Shown here piece by piece: positions 57,577-64,000 of a stretch of DNA of 64,000 bases (positions within the stretch are counted from its first letter, which is position 1; each line of letters starts with the position of its first letter). A program made the position numbers and the translations under genes. The DNA is from Olsenella sp. KGMB02461 (lineage in GTDB: Bacteria > Actinomycetota > Coriobacteriia > Coriobacteriales > Atopobiaceae). The stretch covers positions 682,001-746,000 of the forward strand of contig NZ_JABAHI010000008.1 in assembly GCF_012584445.1 (NCBI RefSeq), given 5' to 3'. Below the pieces are notes generated by a model. It saw only the letters and a list, made by a program, of their open reading frames with translations. It was not told where the DNA came from and did not search any database.

Positions 57577-58281
57577 CTATGTAGTTAGGTCTTGGAGGCG
57601 GATCCACTCTTCCCAGTCGTCGGGAGCTTGGAAGTGAAACACTGTGCCCAGGACTCGGATGGGGCCGTCCTCCCAACGAAGCACGATGTCCTCGATGTCG
57701 GCATCGAAGGAGTCGGGAGAGAGCACGAGGGTGCGTCCCGTGGAATACCATCGTCGCATGAGGGCGCTGTAGTCCTCTGTCTCGACGATGACCACGCTGC
57801 CGTTGGCGGGCTCGGTCATGTCTGGGTCGTAGAGCACGCAGCAGCCCTCGGGGATCACCCTGTCCATGCAGTGGCCGTCGACGATAAGGCCTTTGGCGTT
57901 GGGATGGCCCTTCACTGCCTCCTCGGTGACATGGACCACGCGCTCAGCCACTTCTTCTGGCTCAAAGTTGCCCGCATGCACGCGCCCCACCACAGGCACC
58001 GGAACGCCAGGCGTCACCACGATGCGCACTGGATGGCCGTCAGCTTTGCGAGGATCGTAATAGCCATGTTCCTTGGCAGCGAGGCCATGAGCATCTGACA
58101 AGAGATCATCCTCAGTGAGGCTGAAAAAAGCGCAGATCTTCTCTAATGGCTTCTTACGGATCGCCCCACCATGCCTCCACCTAGTAACTGAGGAAGGTGA
58201 AACCTCTGCAATCCTTGCAAGAGACTCTTGAGTTATGTCGTGCTTAACCAACAGCGCGTCGATGTTTTCTGCAAGACCCAT
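57577..58281 (-). CDS. CI-type prophage repressor, S24 fold with altered catalytic residues
   Basis: 234 residues. N-terminal XRE helix-turn-helix (HDITQESLARIAEVSPSSVTRWRHGGAIRKKPLEKIC) and a C-terminal LexA/S24 fold. The Ala-Gly cleavage-type dipeptide is present (A103-G104). The catalytic Ser motif, usually GDSM, reads GHCM (Cys138), and the Lys motif, usually VKR, reads LMRR (Met175). RecA-stimulated self-cleavage is therefore doubtful. It would keep the prophage silent by binding sites in the divergent spacer to 58397. The antirepressor at 59066 offers another way of induction. Confidence 0.88.
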   Translation of the reverse strand: MGLAENIDALLVKHDITQESLARIAEVSPSSVTRWRHGGAIRKKPLEKICAFFSLTEDDLLSDAHGLAAKEHGYYDPRKADGHPVRIVVTPGVPVPVVGRVHAGNFEPEEVAERVVHVTEEAVKGHPNAKGLIVDGHCMDRVIPEGCCVLYDPDMTEPANGSVVIVETEDYSALMRRWYSTGRTLVLSPDSFDADIEDIVLRWEDGPIRVLGTVFHFQAPDDWEEWIRLQDLTT

Positions 58282-58306
58282 CGCTGCCTCCTTTCAATGC
58301 ATTCAA

Positions 58307-58363
58307 TTTTACGGCATCGCTAAGTGAGGTTTACGAAAAAATATCTTGCGTTTTACGCAATCG
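58307..58363. promoter_or_regulatory. cI/cro operator region
   Basis: TTTTACGGCATCG (58307-58319), GTTTACGAAAA (58329-58339) and TTTTACGCAATCG (58351-58363) repeat a TTTACG word; the third lies within the palindrome TTGCG-TTTTA-CGCAA (58346-58360). A further variant, TTTTATGCAAT, follows the cro-like gene at 58628. These are the likely repressor and Cro sites. Confidence 0.6.
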
Positions 58364-58396
58364 TGTGCGACACTAAGCTCGTCGAAAGGAGGACGC

Positions 58397-58621
58397 ATGC
58401 AAGATCTCAGCGAAGGTTTCCAAGCAGTCCGGCGAGCGGCCGGACTATCTCTGGATGAAGCGGCTTCTATCTGCGGTATCTCTCGACCAACCTACACTGT
58501 TCGAGAGAATAATCCCGGCGAGTTTAAGCTCGGAGATATTGTTTTACTCTACAACAACATCAACGAACCAAGCCAGCAGCTTCTTTGTTCCACCTTAAAC
58601 TCTATTTTTTTGTCTAAGTGA
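58397..58621 (+). CDS. Cro-like DNA-binding protein
   Basis: 74 residues: SEGFQAVRRAAGLSLDEAASICGISRPTYTVRENNPGEFKLGDIVLLYNNI, an XRE helix-turn-helix. Divergent from the repressor gene, it is placed as Cro, first gene of the early lytic operon. ATG 58397 has AAAGGAGG upstream. Confidence 0.75.
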   Translation: MQDLSEGFQAVRRAAGLSLDEAASICGISRPTYTVRENNPGEFKLGDIVLLYNNINEPSQQLLCSTLNSIFLSK

Positions 58622-58726
58622 TTCCGTTTTATGCAATTTATAGTGAAGGCATTGACATCAGGGCAGCGTTCCACAGAGCAGCGTCCCACAAGAATGGTCA
58701 GTACCTAACGACTTAAGGAGAACCAC

Positions 58727-59023
58727 ATGTCAAAAAAGGTCGAAATCAAAGAGCTAGAAGGTTTCGCTGACCACGTCGTCGGCGCCATCAGCCACATCGA
58801 AACTCGTGCCACGCCTAAAGATGACAGCAAAAAGGCCAAGCGCAAGGCCGCTGCTGCCCAGGCGTTCGCTTCTGGCTACAAGAACGGCTTTGTAGAAGCC
58901 ATCTACCTCATCACCGTTGCGGCCCGTCAGGGCATTCCCAAAGACCTTGGTTCTAAAGAAAGCGCCAAGGCACTCTACCTCTCCATGCTCGACGACGCTA
59001 TCGGCGAATTTCTCGGCGAGTAG
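58727..59023 (+). CDS. Phage early protein of unknown function
   Basis: 98 residues, Lys/Ala-rich N-terminal half (DDSKKAKRKAAAAQAFASGYKNGFVEAIYLITVAARQGIP). No family recognised. ATG 58727 has AAGGAG seven bases upstream. Confidence 0.65.
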   Translation: MSKKVEIKELEGFADHVVGAISHIETRATPKDDSKKAKRKAAAAQAFASGYKNGFVEAIYLITVAARQGIPKDLGSKESAKALYLSMLDDAIGEFLGE

Positions 59024-59065
59024 TACCTGGCCACCCGACTATCTCAGCTGCAAAGAAGGTGAACC

Positions 59066-59821
59066 ATGCAAGACATCCAGACCTATTCAAACGAAGCGTT
59101 AGGCGCGAATATCCGCACCATGATCGACTCGGATGGAAACACCCGCTTTTGCGCCAAGGATTCTGCAGTAGCGCTGGGATATTCCGATCCCACGAACGCG
59201 ATTAAGCGCCACTGCCGTGGGGTGTCGTTTCGCCACCCCATCGTGGACGCGCTGGGCCGTACCCAGGAGGCCGTGTTCATCACCGAACCGGATCTCTACC
59301 GCCTCATTTCTCATTCCAAACTTCCCGCCGCCGAGCGCTTTGAGGCATGGATCTATGAGGAGGTCCTGCCCTCCATCCGTCGTCGCGGAGGCTACATGGT
59401 GGCGACGGCAGACGAGACGCCCGAAGAGACCATGGCACGCGCCCTCCTCATCGCCAACGACGCCCTCAAGCGCAAGGATGCCCGCATCGCAGAGCTGGAA
59501 CCCAAAGCCCTTTTCGCCGATGCCGTGGCTGCCAGCGACGGCACCTGCCTGGTAGGGGAGCTGGCCAAGATGATGCGCCAGAACGGCGTCGAGATCGGCC
59601 AGAACCGCCTATTCGACCTTCTCCGCGAAGAGGGCTACCTGGGGAAGTGCGGCTCCAACCGCAACGTGCCCACCCAGCGTGCCATGGAAATGGGACTCTT
59701 CCGTATCAAAGAGACTGCCGTCACCCACTCCGATGGCCACGTCACCATCAACCGCACTCCCAAAGTCACCGGCAAGGGCCAGTCCTACTTCATCACGCGC
59801 TACTGCAAGGATGCCTCATGA
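59066..59821 (+). CDS. Phage antirepressor (BRO-N plus KilAC-like C-terminus)
   Basis: 251 residues. BRO-N domain (ANIRTMIDSDGNTRFCAKDSAVALGYSDPTNAIKRHC...VFITEPDLYRLISHSKLPAAERFEAWIYEEVLPSIRRRGGYM), then a helix and a KilA-C-type domain (LVGELAKMMRQNGVEIGQNRLFDLLREEGYLGKCGSNRNVPTQRAMEMGLFRIKE). Such proteins inactivate the phage repressor by direct contact. This fits a repressor with a doubtful protease site. ATG 59066 has AAGGTG upstream; the stop overlaps the next gene (ATGA). Confidence 0.9.
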   Translation: MQDIQTYSNEALGANIRTMIDSDGNTRFCAKDSAVALGYSDPTNAIKRHCRGVSFRHPIVDALGRTQEAVFITEPDLYRLISHSKLPAAERFEAWIYEEVLPSIRRRGGYMVATADETPEETMARALLIANDALKRKDARIAELEPKALFADAVAASDGTCLVGELAKMMRQNGVEIGQNRLFDLLREEGYLGKCGSNRNVPTQRAMEMGLFRIKETAVTHSDGHVTINRTPKVTGKGQSYFITRYCKDAS

Positions 59822-60162
59822 GCCCGCGAACCCGGATCTCCCAGGTAGATCTTCTCGGCATCCCCTATAGGGTCCAGTACGTAGAGACGGTCTCTCGCGA
59901 GGAAGCCTTAGACGGACTTATCTGCCCCGATGACCGCACCATCCGCATTTACCAAGGGCTTTTGGAAGACGAGGCCACCGAGGTGCTGATCCATGAGGTG
60001 ATCCATGGCCTCCTGATGCGCCTTGGGCGCATGGAAGAAGCCGATGACGAGTGCCTTGTGCAAGGACTCGCCATCGGGCTTCACCAGGCGATCAAGAGCG
60101 TCAGTGCTTGCGTGCCTTGTGATCTGCCAAGGTCTTCCCCGCCTTGCTCTTTTGAGGCTTAA
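59818..60162 (+). CDS. Putative zinc metallopeptidase-like phage protein
   Basis: 114 residues. HEVIHGLLMRLG holds an HExxH motif after VLIHE, as in ImmA/DUF955-like or SprT-like small proteins; YQGLLEDEATEVLIHEVIHG is typical of a family seen in coriobacterial and bifidobacterial phages. The start overlaps the antirepressor stop. The last ~20 residues (CVPCDLPRSSPPCSFEA) look atypical and overlap an antisense gene, so the true end may be recently changed. Confidence 0.65.
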   Translation: MSPRTRISQVDLLGIPYRVQYVETVSREEALDGLICPDDRTIRIYQGLLEDEATEVLIHEVIHGLLMRLGRMEEADDECLVQGLAIGLHQAIKSVSACVPCDLPRSSPPCSFEA

Positions 60163-60226
60163 GCGTGCTTTTGGTTGCGAGCTTCTTTGCAGCCGCTCCC
60201 GTCTTACCACCGTGATGAACCACCAT
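60101..60226 (-). CDS. Small very basic protein, antisense to the early operon
   Basis: 41 residues with about 13 Lys/Arg and a His-rich start and end (MVVHHGGKTGAAAKKLATKS ... LADHKARKH). ATG 60226 is preceded by GGAGGTGAGAAGG, one of the best ribosome-binding sites here. It overlaps the 3' end of the plus-strand metallopeptidase-like gene. Short Gly/Lys/Ala-rich proteins of this kind recur in phages of Gram-positive bacteria; DNA or RNA binding is plausible, not shown. Confidence 0.55.
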   Translation of the reverse strand: MVVHHGGKTGAAAKKLATKSTLKPQKSKAGKTLADHKARKH

Positions 60227-60267
60227 CCTTCTCACCTCCTCTCAAACCTCAAGTTAGGAGACCTCCC

Positions 60268-60468
60268 ATGACTCAAAAGACCTGCTTAGAAGGGGCCTGT
60301 CCTTCATTAGAGCCTCAACCGGAAATAGGCGTCGATGTCCCGTACACCTCCTACCTGGTCCACGAGCTCCAGAACAGAGACAGCGTCATCACTATGGACG
60401 TAGGCCCAGAGGAGAGAGCGACGCTCACCGTTCCTGGGCCGGCGAAGGTGCTGATCGTCCTGGATTAG
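60268..60468 (+). CDS. Small phage protein of unknown function
   Basis: 66 residues, starts MTQKTCLEGACPSLEPQPEI and ends TVPGPAKVLIVLD. ATG 60268 has AGGAG eight bases upstream. Stop overlaps the convergent KTSC gene by 4 bp. No family recognised. Confidence 0.6.
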   Translation: MTQKTCLEGACPSLEPQPEIGVDVPYTSYLVHELQNRDSVITMDVGPEERATLTVPGPAKVLIVLD

Positions 60469-60671
60469 CGAATGCGAATCGACGGCCACTTCCCTTGGAT
60501 GAACTGCCGATAAAACCGTCCTTTCGAAGCGGCATAGAAGAACTGGCTCGCAATGTTTTCTGGCACGCCGAAATACCGATAGGTACCTCCCTGGCGAAAT
60601 GCGACATAGAGCGAGCCAACTTCGTAACCGATTGCTGCGATGGCCGTCGAAGCGACAGGAATCATCTGCAT
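60465..60671 (-). CDS. KTSC-domain protein
   Basis: 68 residues: VASTAIAAIGYEVGSLYVAFRQGGTYRYFGVPENIASQFFYAASKGRFYRQFIQGKWPSIRI. The pattern S..I..IGYD..S..L.V.F..G..Y.Y..VP...Y..F..A.S.G.F.N..I is the KTSC domain, found fused to LysRS or alone in phages; its role is unknown. ATG 60671 has GGAGG upstream. Encoded opposite to the early operon. Confidence 0.8.
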   Translation of the reverse strand: MQMIPVASTAIAAIGYEVGSLYVAFRQGGTYRYFGVPENIASQFFYAASKGRFYRQFIQGKWPSIRIR

Positions 60672-60750
60672 TGCAACCTCCTATCTAATTTTTATTTAGA
60701 TACTACCAGATATTGCGTAGGGAATTACCAAAAGACACTAGGAGTTGAGT

Positions 60751-60948
60751 GTGAAATCGCTTTTAAAGGTCCGCCTGGCAGAGAGGCGCATGACTCAGAG
60801 AGAGTTGGCACGCCACTGTGAGGTGGACGAGAACACTGTCTGGGTCTGGACCACCGACAAAGGTGCCGAGGGGCTTTCTCTAAGGCGCCTAGATCAGATC
60901 GCCAAAGCTCTTAGTTGCAAGATCACAGAACTGTTCGAAGAGGAGTAG
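60751..60948 (+). CDS. Small XRE-family DNA-binding protein
   Basis: 65 residues, essentially one helix-turn-helix: VRLAERRMTQRELARHCEVDENTVWVWTTDKGAEGLSLRRLDQIAKALSCKITELFEEE. Start GTG 60751 has AGGAG six bases upstream. It ends two bases before the next ATG. A second regulatory protein of the early region. Confidence 0.8.
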   Translation: MKSLLKVRLAERRMTQRELARHCEVDENTVWVWTTDKGAEGLSLRRLDQIAKALSCKITELFEEE

Positions 60949-60950
60949 CC

Positions 60951-61196
60951 ATGACCGCTAAAGTGCTCGGCCCCGTGCCTCGTGAGTGGCTGAACATCAC
61001 CGAGGCTGCCCAATATGTACGCAGCCGCCCAGAAAACATCCGCGAGCTTATCAACCTTGGACTTATCGACACCTATGAGACGGTGGTCAACTCCTTGCAT
61101 CCAGAAAACCATGTGGCCCGTACCCGTCGTGTCCTCATCGCTCGCACCGACCTGGATGCCTACATGCGAAGCAATCCTGCTCGCGAGGTGCGTTGA
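60951..61196 (+). CDS. Excisionase-type DNA-binding protein
   Basis: 81 residues: WLNITEAAQYVRSRPENIRELINLGLIDTYETVVNSLHPENHVARTRRVLIARTDLDAYMRS, a MerR-like winged helix as in excisionases and HTH_17 proteins. Candidate directionality factor for the integrase, though far from int. ATG 60951 has AGGAG four bases upstream. Confidence 0.7.
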   Translation: MTAKVLGPVPREWLNITEAAQYVRSRPENIRELINLGLIDTYETVVNSLHPENHVARTRRVLIARTDLDAYMRSNPAREVR

Positions 61197-61247
61197 GCAT
61201 CGAAGGCTGTTTCTCCTCGTCTCTTAGATCGTCTAAGGAGGTGTCTT

Positions 61248-61436
61248 ATGACACTGAGCAAACTCACCGCCATGGACGTCTTCGCGGCCCTCATGGCCCT
61301 CTGCCTCATCGCTTGGGTTGTCGCCGACTGGCTGCCGGATCCTCCGCTGAATGTGCCCTCTCAGGCGCCCGTCACCCAGAGCGCCGATGCCATCGCCGCC
61401 ACTGAAGCTGCACGCCAATGGTGGGATCACGACTAA
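61248..61436 (+). CDS. Small membrane protein of unknown function
   Basis: 62 residues with one hydrophobic helix (MDVFAALMALCLIAWVVADWLP) and a hydrophilic Ala/Gln-rich tail ending RQWWDHD. ATG 61248 has AAGGAGG upstream. Confidence 0.6.
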   Translation: MTLSKLTAMDVFAALMALCLIAWVVADWLPDPPLNVPSQAPVTQSADAIAATEAARQWWDHD

Positions 61437-61499
61437 AAGAGCATCCGCCTATGTGCCCTGGAAAGCCAGACGGATGCCCCAAAGAAAGGAGGGTCATAG

Positions 61500-61751
61500 A
61501 TGACCCCTATTGACCATTCTACCAGCGTTAAAAAGGCGAAGCTGCGCCAGGAAATCTTCGATCGTGCTCGCTTTGGCGACGACGTATCCGAAGAGGAGCT
61601 GCAGCTTCTGACCGTCGCGCAACTGCGCGAGCTCTGCAAGGAGCCGCTGATCTACTTCGGCACCTACGGGGACTGCCTGTCCAAGCGCGATTTCGTGATC
61701 CATGTGCTCGGCGGAATCAGGCGCTATCGCCGGAAAGCAGGTCTTGCATGA
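61500..61751 (+). CDS. Small phage protein of unknown function
   Basis: 83 residues, helical, with a HeH/SAP-like stretch (EEELQLLTVAQLRELCKEPLIYFGTYGDCLSKRDFVIHVLGG) that may bind nucleic acid. ATG 61500 has AAAGGAGG upstream. Stop overlaps the next start (ATGA). Confidence 0.6.
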   Translation: MTPIDHSTSVKKAKLRQEIFDRARFGDDVSEEELQLLTVAQLRELCKEPLIYFGTYGDCLSKRDFVIHVLGGIRRYRRKAGLA

Positions 61752-62017
61752 CGCCCAGAAAACACTCCAAAGACGTGGCAGGTCGTCTTGCCAAGGACAG
61801 CACTCCCTCAAAGCTCAGGATCCAGCCTCGCGAGCTTGCAGACCTGGTCCACATGCAAGCCATGCGCTTGGCATACCTAGCGGTCCTCTGCGACAGCTGC
61901 TCGGCTTGCCAATCCTACGACGGACCTGCACTGCGAGAGATGGCCGGTTGCCTAGACACCCTGGACGATCGTCTGAGAAAGCACCCTCATAAGAAGGAGA
62001 CCCATGGAAACCGCTAA
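61748..62017 (+). CDS. Small phage protein of unknown function
   Basis: 89 residues, basic at both ends, with a Cys pair in CDSCSACQSYDG. ATGA overlap with the gene before; overlaps the next gene by 14 bp. Confidence 0.55.
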   Translation: MTPRKHSKDVAGRLAKDSTPSKLRIQPRELADLVHMQAMRLAYLAVLCDSCSACQSYDGPALREMAGCLDTLDDRLRKHPHKKETHGNR

Positions 62018-62348
62018 CAAGCCCATGTCAGAAGAGTTTTACGCCACCGAAGATGCTGGCATGTTCACCACAGCCATCAACAGCCAAAAGGCTGCCATAG
62101 AAGAGGCTGCCTTTAACCTCGTCGAGCAAGCCGAGGCGCTTATCAAGGCCATTGAAGATGGAGACCTGTTGGGAGCCAACAGTGCCGCTTGCTTTGCAGC
62201 AGCGGCCTCTGACGACATGATCTATGGAGCCGAGGCACTCACCTATATCTTCTCCCAAACAGATACCTGGGCGCTGAGCGTGGCTTCCGATGCCATGAAG
62301 CACGCTCTGGCAGACCATCCCCTGTTCCCCTCATGTCAGGGCAACTGA
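62004..62348 (+). CDS. Phage protein of unknown function
   Basis: 114 residues, Ala-rich helical (INSQKAAIEEAAFNLVEQAEALIKAIEDGDLLGANSAACFAAAASDDMIYGAEALTYIF). ATG 62004 has AAGGAG five bases upstream. No family recognised. Confidence 0.6.
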   Translation: METANKPMSEEFYATEDAGMFTTAINSQKAAIEEAAFNLVEQAEALIKAIEDGDLLGANSAACFAAAASDDMIYGAEALTYIFSQTDTWALSVASDAMKHALADHPLFPSCQGN

Positions 62349-62566
62349 AGCCCCCAGGAACGCTTCTGACCTCTCATGGGTTCCATCTGGTACGCCGTTT
62401 AGGGACCCATGACGTCTATGACGTGCGCTCCTGGGACAACACCTACCACTGCTTCAACCGGCGCTTGCTAGGAAGCTATCAGAGCTTCGCTGGAGCCGCC
62501 GCTGCGTTTTTCGCCTGGGTCGACACCGTGGATCCAGTCTTAGAGATTGAGGATGACTATGAGTAA
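62333..62566 (+). CDS. Small phage protein of unknown function
   Basis: 77 residues: LTSHGFHLVRRLGTHDVYDVRSWDNTYHCFNRRLLGSYQSFAGAAAAFFAWVDTVD. Overlaps the genes on both sides (16 bp and 8 bp), typical of a compact phage operon. Confidence 0.55.
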   Translation: MSGQLKPPGTLLTSHGFHLVRRLGTHDVYDVRSWDNTYHCFNRRLLGSYQSFAGAAAAFFAWVDTVDPVLEIEDDYE

Positions 62567-63320
62567 GGTCGCTATTCAAGGCGATATGTGGGAGGCATCC
62601 TGCCACCTGCCGCCTGAGCAGCAAAAAGCATTCATCTTCGCCCTGGTGCAATACGGTATGGACGGCACCGAGCCTGATGCCGACGAGCCCTGGTACATGG
62701 CCTGGGTCTGTTGCCGCGATCGTGTGGCCATGAGCGCCGAGCGCAGCCGCAAGGGTCAAGATGCCGCAAACCGCCAATGGGCCAACAAGAAACCCTCTCG
62801 CCAGTCTGCAAAGGGTGATGAAGCCGGCTCCCAGAACACCCAGCAAGGGTCAGATGAGAAACCCATTTTGGACACCCATAATGGGTCGGGTTCACAACCC
62901 ATTTTGGGTAGTGCGGATGCTGAGATGAGTAGAGATGAGATGAGAGGAGAAGAGATATTGTCCGGCGAGCCGGACGATCTCGACCACTTCGACGACGCTG
63001 TCAAAGCCGTTGCAGACAACGTCATCTCTCGGCTCAACGACCTTACCCACCAGAGCTTCAGATCCAGGAGCAAGAAGGCCCTGCGGCCCATCGCCGCCCG
63101 GTTACGCGAGGGCTATAGCGAGGCCGATCTTGTCTGCGTGGTCGAAAACCAGTGCCGCCTGTGGCTCCGCGACCAGCGAATGCGCGTCTATCTGCGGCCC
63201 GAGACCCTGTTTGGCCCCAAATGCGAGGGCTACCTCAACGCAGCGAAGATGAGCTCAGGAGGTGTGAGCAATGCCGATGCAGCCGCCTACGACGCAGGAA
63301 TCAGCCTCGTCGCCTACTAG
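62559..63320 (+). CDS. Phage replisome-organiser-like protein
   Basis: 253 residues. The N-terminal part (VAIQGDMWEASCHLPPEQQKAFIFALVQYGMDGTEP) matches the DUF6291-type N-terminus of replication proteins. A hydrophilic linker with two similar segments (KPILDTHNGSGSQPILG) follows. The C-terminal domain (VISRLNDLTHQSFRSRSKKALRPIAARLREGYSEADLVCVVENQCRLWLRD...YLRPETLFGPKCEGYLNA) is the conserved phage C-terminus (Phg_2220_C) that recruits the helicase loader. ATG 62559 has GAGG six bases upstream. The DnaC-like gene overlaps its end, as is usual. Confidence 0.85.
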   Translation: MSKVAIQGDMWEASCHLPPEQQKAFIFALVQYGMDGTEPDADEPWYMAWVCCRDRVAMSAERSRKGQDAANRQWANKKPSRQSAKGDEAGSQNTQQGSDEKPILDTHNGSGSQPILGSADAEMSRDEMRGEEILSGEPDDLDHFDDAVKAVADNVISRLNDLTHQSFRSRSKKALRPIAARLREGYSEADLVCVVENQCRLWLRDQRMRVYLRPETLFGPKCEGYLNAAKMSSGGVSNADAAAYDAGISLVAY

Positions 63321-64000
63321 CGCGCCCATCTGTCCCTTCTGTGGCAGGGAGCGATCCTGGGTGACCCTAGGCCAGTACGGTTTTTGGGCACCTTGCGACT
63401 GCCCGGATGCCCAAGCCCATGACAAGGCCCAAAAAGCCGAGGAGGAACGTGCCAAAGCCGCTGAGCTGGAAGAGGCCAGGCTCCGCCGTTATCGCAGGGC
63501 AGGAATTCCTGAACGCTGGCACTCAGAGCTGGGAAACCCCTACGACCCTGGCGCCCTCTCTATCTGCGCCGCTGCAGTCCAGGGCAAAGGCACCTGGCTG
63601 ATTGGAAAAGTAGGTCTAGGCAAGACCAGGGCGGTCATGGGGGCTGCCATGGCCTACGTGGACCGGGGATCCAGGTCGGCTGGCGAAGGCATGAGCCGGA
63701 TCACCGTGGAGGGCGCCAAGGTCTCCTGCATCACCGAGGAAGACATTCTCAGCGCCGCCGGGTCTGCCTACGGCAAGAAGGATGCTTTCGATGCCTACCT
63801 CGACGAGATTCGCAAGCTGGATCTTCTCGTCATCGACGACCTCGGAAAAGCCAAACCCACTCCCTGGGCGGTGCAGAAGATCTTCGCGGTCATAGACTGC
63901 CGCTACTCGGCCAAAAAGCCGCTCATCGTCACCAGCCAGTACGGTCCCTCAGACCTTATCGCTCGCCTCTCCCAGGAGGGTGAGGACCAGAGCGCCCGAG
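63271..64000 (+). CDS. DnaC-like helicase loader (3' end outside window)
   Basis: 243 codons are visible and the frame is still open at the right edge. An N-terminal Cys motif (CPFC...CDC) resembles primosomal loaders. The AAA+ core shows Walker A GKVGLGKTRAVM and Walker B LLVIDDLGKAKP, then sensor I (LIVTSQY). ATG 63271 has AGGAGG eight bases upstream and overlaps the previous gene by 50 bp. With the replisome organiser it would load the host DnaB-type helicase on phage DNA. Confidence 0.9.
   Translation, partial: MPMQPPTTQESASSPTSAPICPFCGRERSWVTLGQYGFWAPCDCPDAQAHDKAQKAEEERAKAAELEEARLRRYRRAGIPERWHSELGNPYDPGALSICAAAVQGKGTWLIGKVGLGKTRAVMGAAMAYVDRGSRSAGEGMSRITVEGAKVSCITEEDILSAAGSAYGKKDAFDAYLDEIRKLDLLVIDDLGKAKPTPWAVQKIFAVIDCRYSAKKPLIVTSQYGPSDLIARLSQEGEDQSAR

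Noticed and set aside
61193-61405. Extra phage gene starting at 61193
   Set aside because: Frame overlaps the well-supported 61248 gene, has no ribosome-binding site and an odd composition.
1-64000. CRISPR arrays
   Set aside because: No regularly spaced direct repeats of 20-40 bp with unique spacers were seen; the short-word arrays at 2.2, 6.8, 16.7 and 49 kb have irregular spacing and mixed orientation.

Overview
The window is about 59% G+C, gene-dense chromosomal DNA from a Gram-positive, saccharolytic bacterium that most resembles an actinobacterium of the class Coriobacteriia (Olsenella/Collinsella/Atopobiaceae type). That placement is an inference from protein flavour: sucrose and beta-glucoside PTS operons, MarR- and LacI-type regulators, an extended Rho, and no respiratory genes. 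No rRNA is present to confirm it.

Layout. 1-8.9 kb: end of an MFS transporter, a PfkB sugar kinase, thrS, a DUF454 protein, two decayed genes (a frameshifted YgbA-like gene and an ABC-exporter fragment lacking Walker A), a membrane protein, nth and a zinc-ribbon protein. 9.1-11.2 kb: folC and 5-formyl-THF cyclo-ligase, translationally coupled. 11.5-16.6 kb: lactose/cellobiose-type PTS (IIA, IIB, IIC), a GH1 6-phospho-beta-glycosidase and a divergent GntR/UTRA regulator. 16.9-22.7 kb: sucrose regulon (ROK fructokinase, GH32 hydrolase, EIIBCA, LacI regulator with a visible operator). 22.8-27.5 kb: valS, two unknown proteins and tRNA-Arg(TCT). 27.7-34 kb: aspartate-family pathway (asd, lysC and hom on the minus strand; thrC and thrB divergent). 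34-46.7 kb: VanZ-like protein, a large envelope protein, an SDR, rho, a tandem MarR regulator, argS, pncB, three small charged proteins and a radical SAM protein. 46.8-52.9 kb: tRNA-Ala(CGC), a candidate 6S RNA, a WecA/TagO-like transferase, infC-rpmI-rplT, a B3/B4-domain protein and an XRE membrane protein.

From about 53.34 kb to the right edge lies the left part of a prophage. It is bounded by the 3' fragment of a class II tRNA (probably Leu-CAA) that serves as attL, next to the integrase. It carries two toxin-antitoxin loci: a HicAB-like pair, and a three-gene HigB-HigA-SecB-like set that looks like a toxin-antitoxin-chaperone (TAC) system. A cI/cro-type switch follows, with a repressor whose S24 catalytic residues are altered. 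Then come an antirepressor, many small early genes, a replisome-organiser protein and a DnaC-like loader cut by the window end.

Three kinds of structure are not explained by genes. (1) The 9-mer TTCTCGGCA, usually preceded by a pyrimidine, occurs 30 times by hand count on either strand (chance expectation about 0.5), with only one copy in the prophage. It behaves like a DNA uptake-type or architecture-imparting word. (2) A roughly 340-bp non-coding element occurs at 2157-2500 and again at 48891-49230, with four conserved TACTTAGTAGGC-type sites each, one site in a 22-bp palindrome. (3) Two other operator-like word arrays sit in AT-rich spacers: GTAGCTAAYGTAG (1986 and 6793-6838) and AATGTGCTGCATCTGCT (16674-16740).
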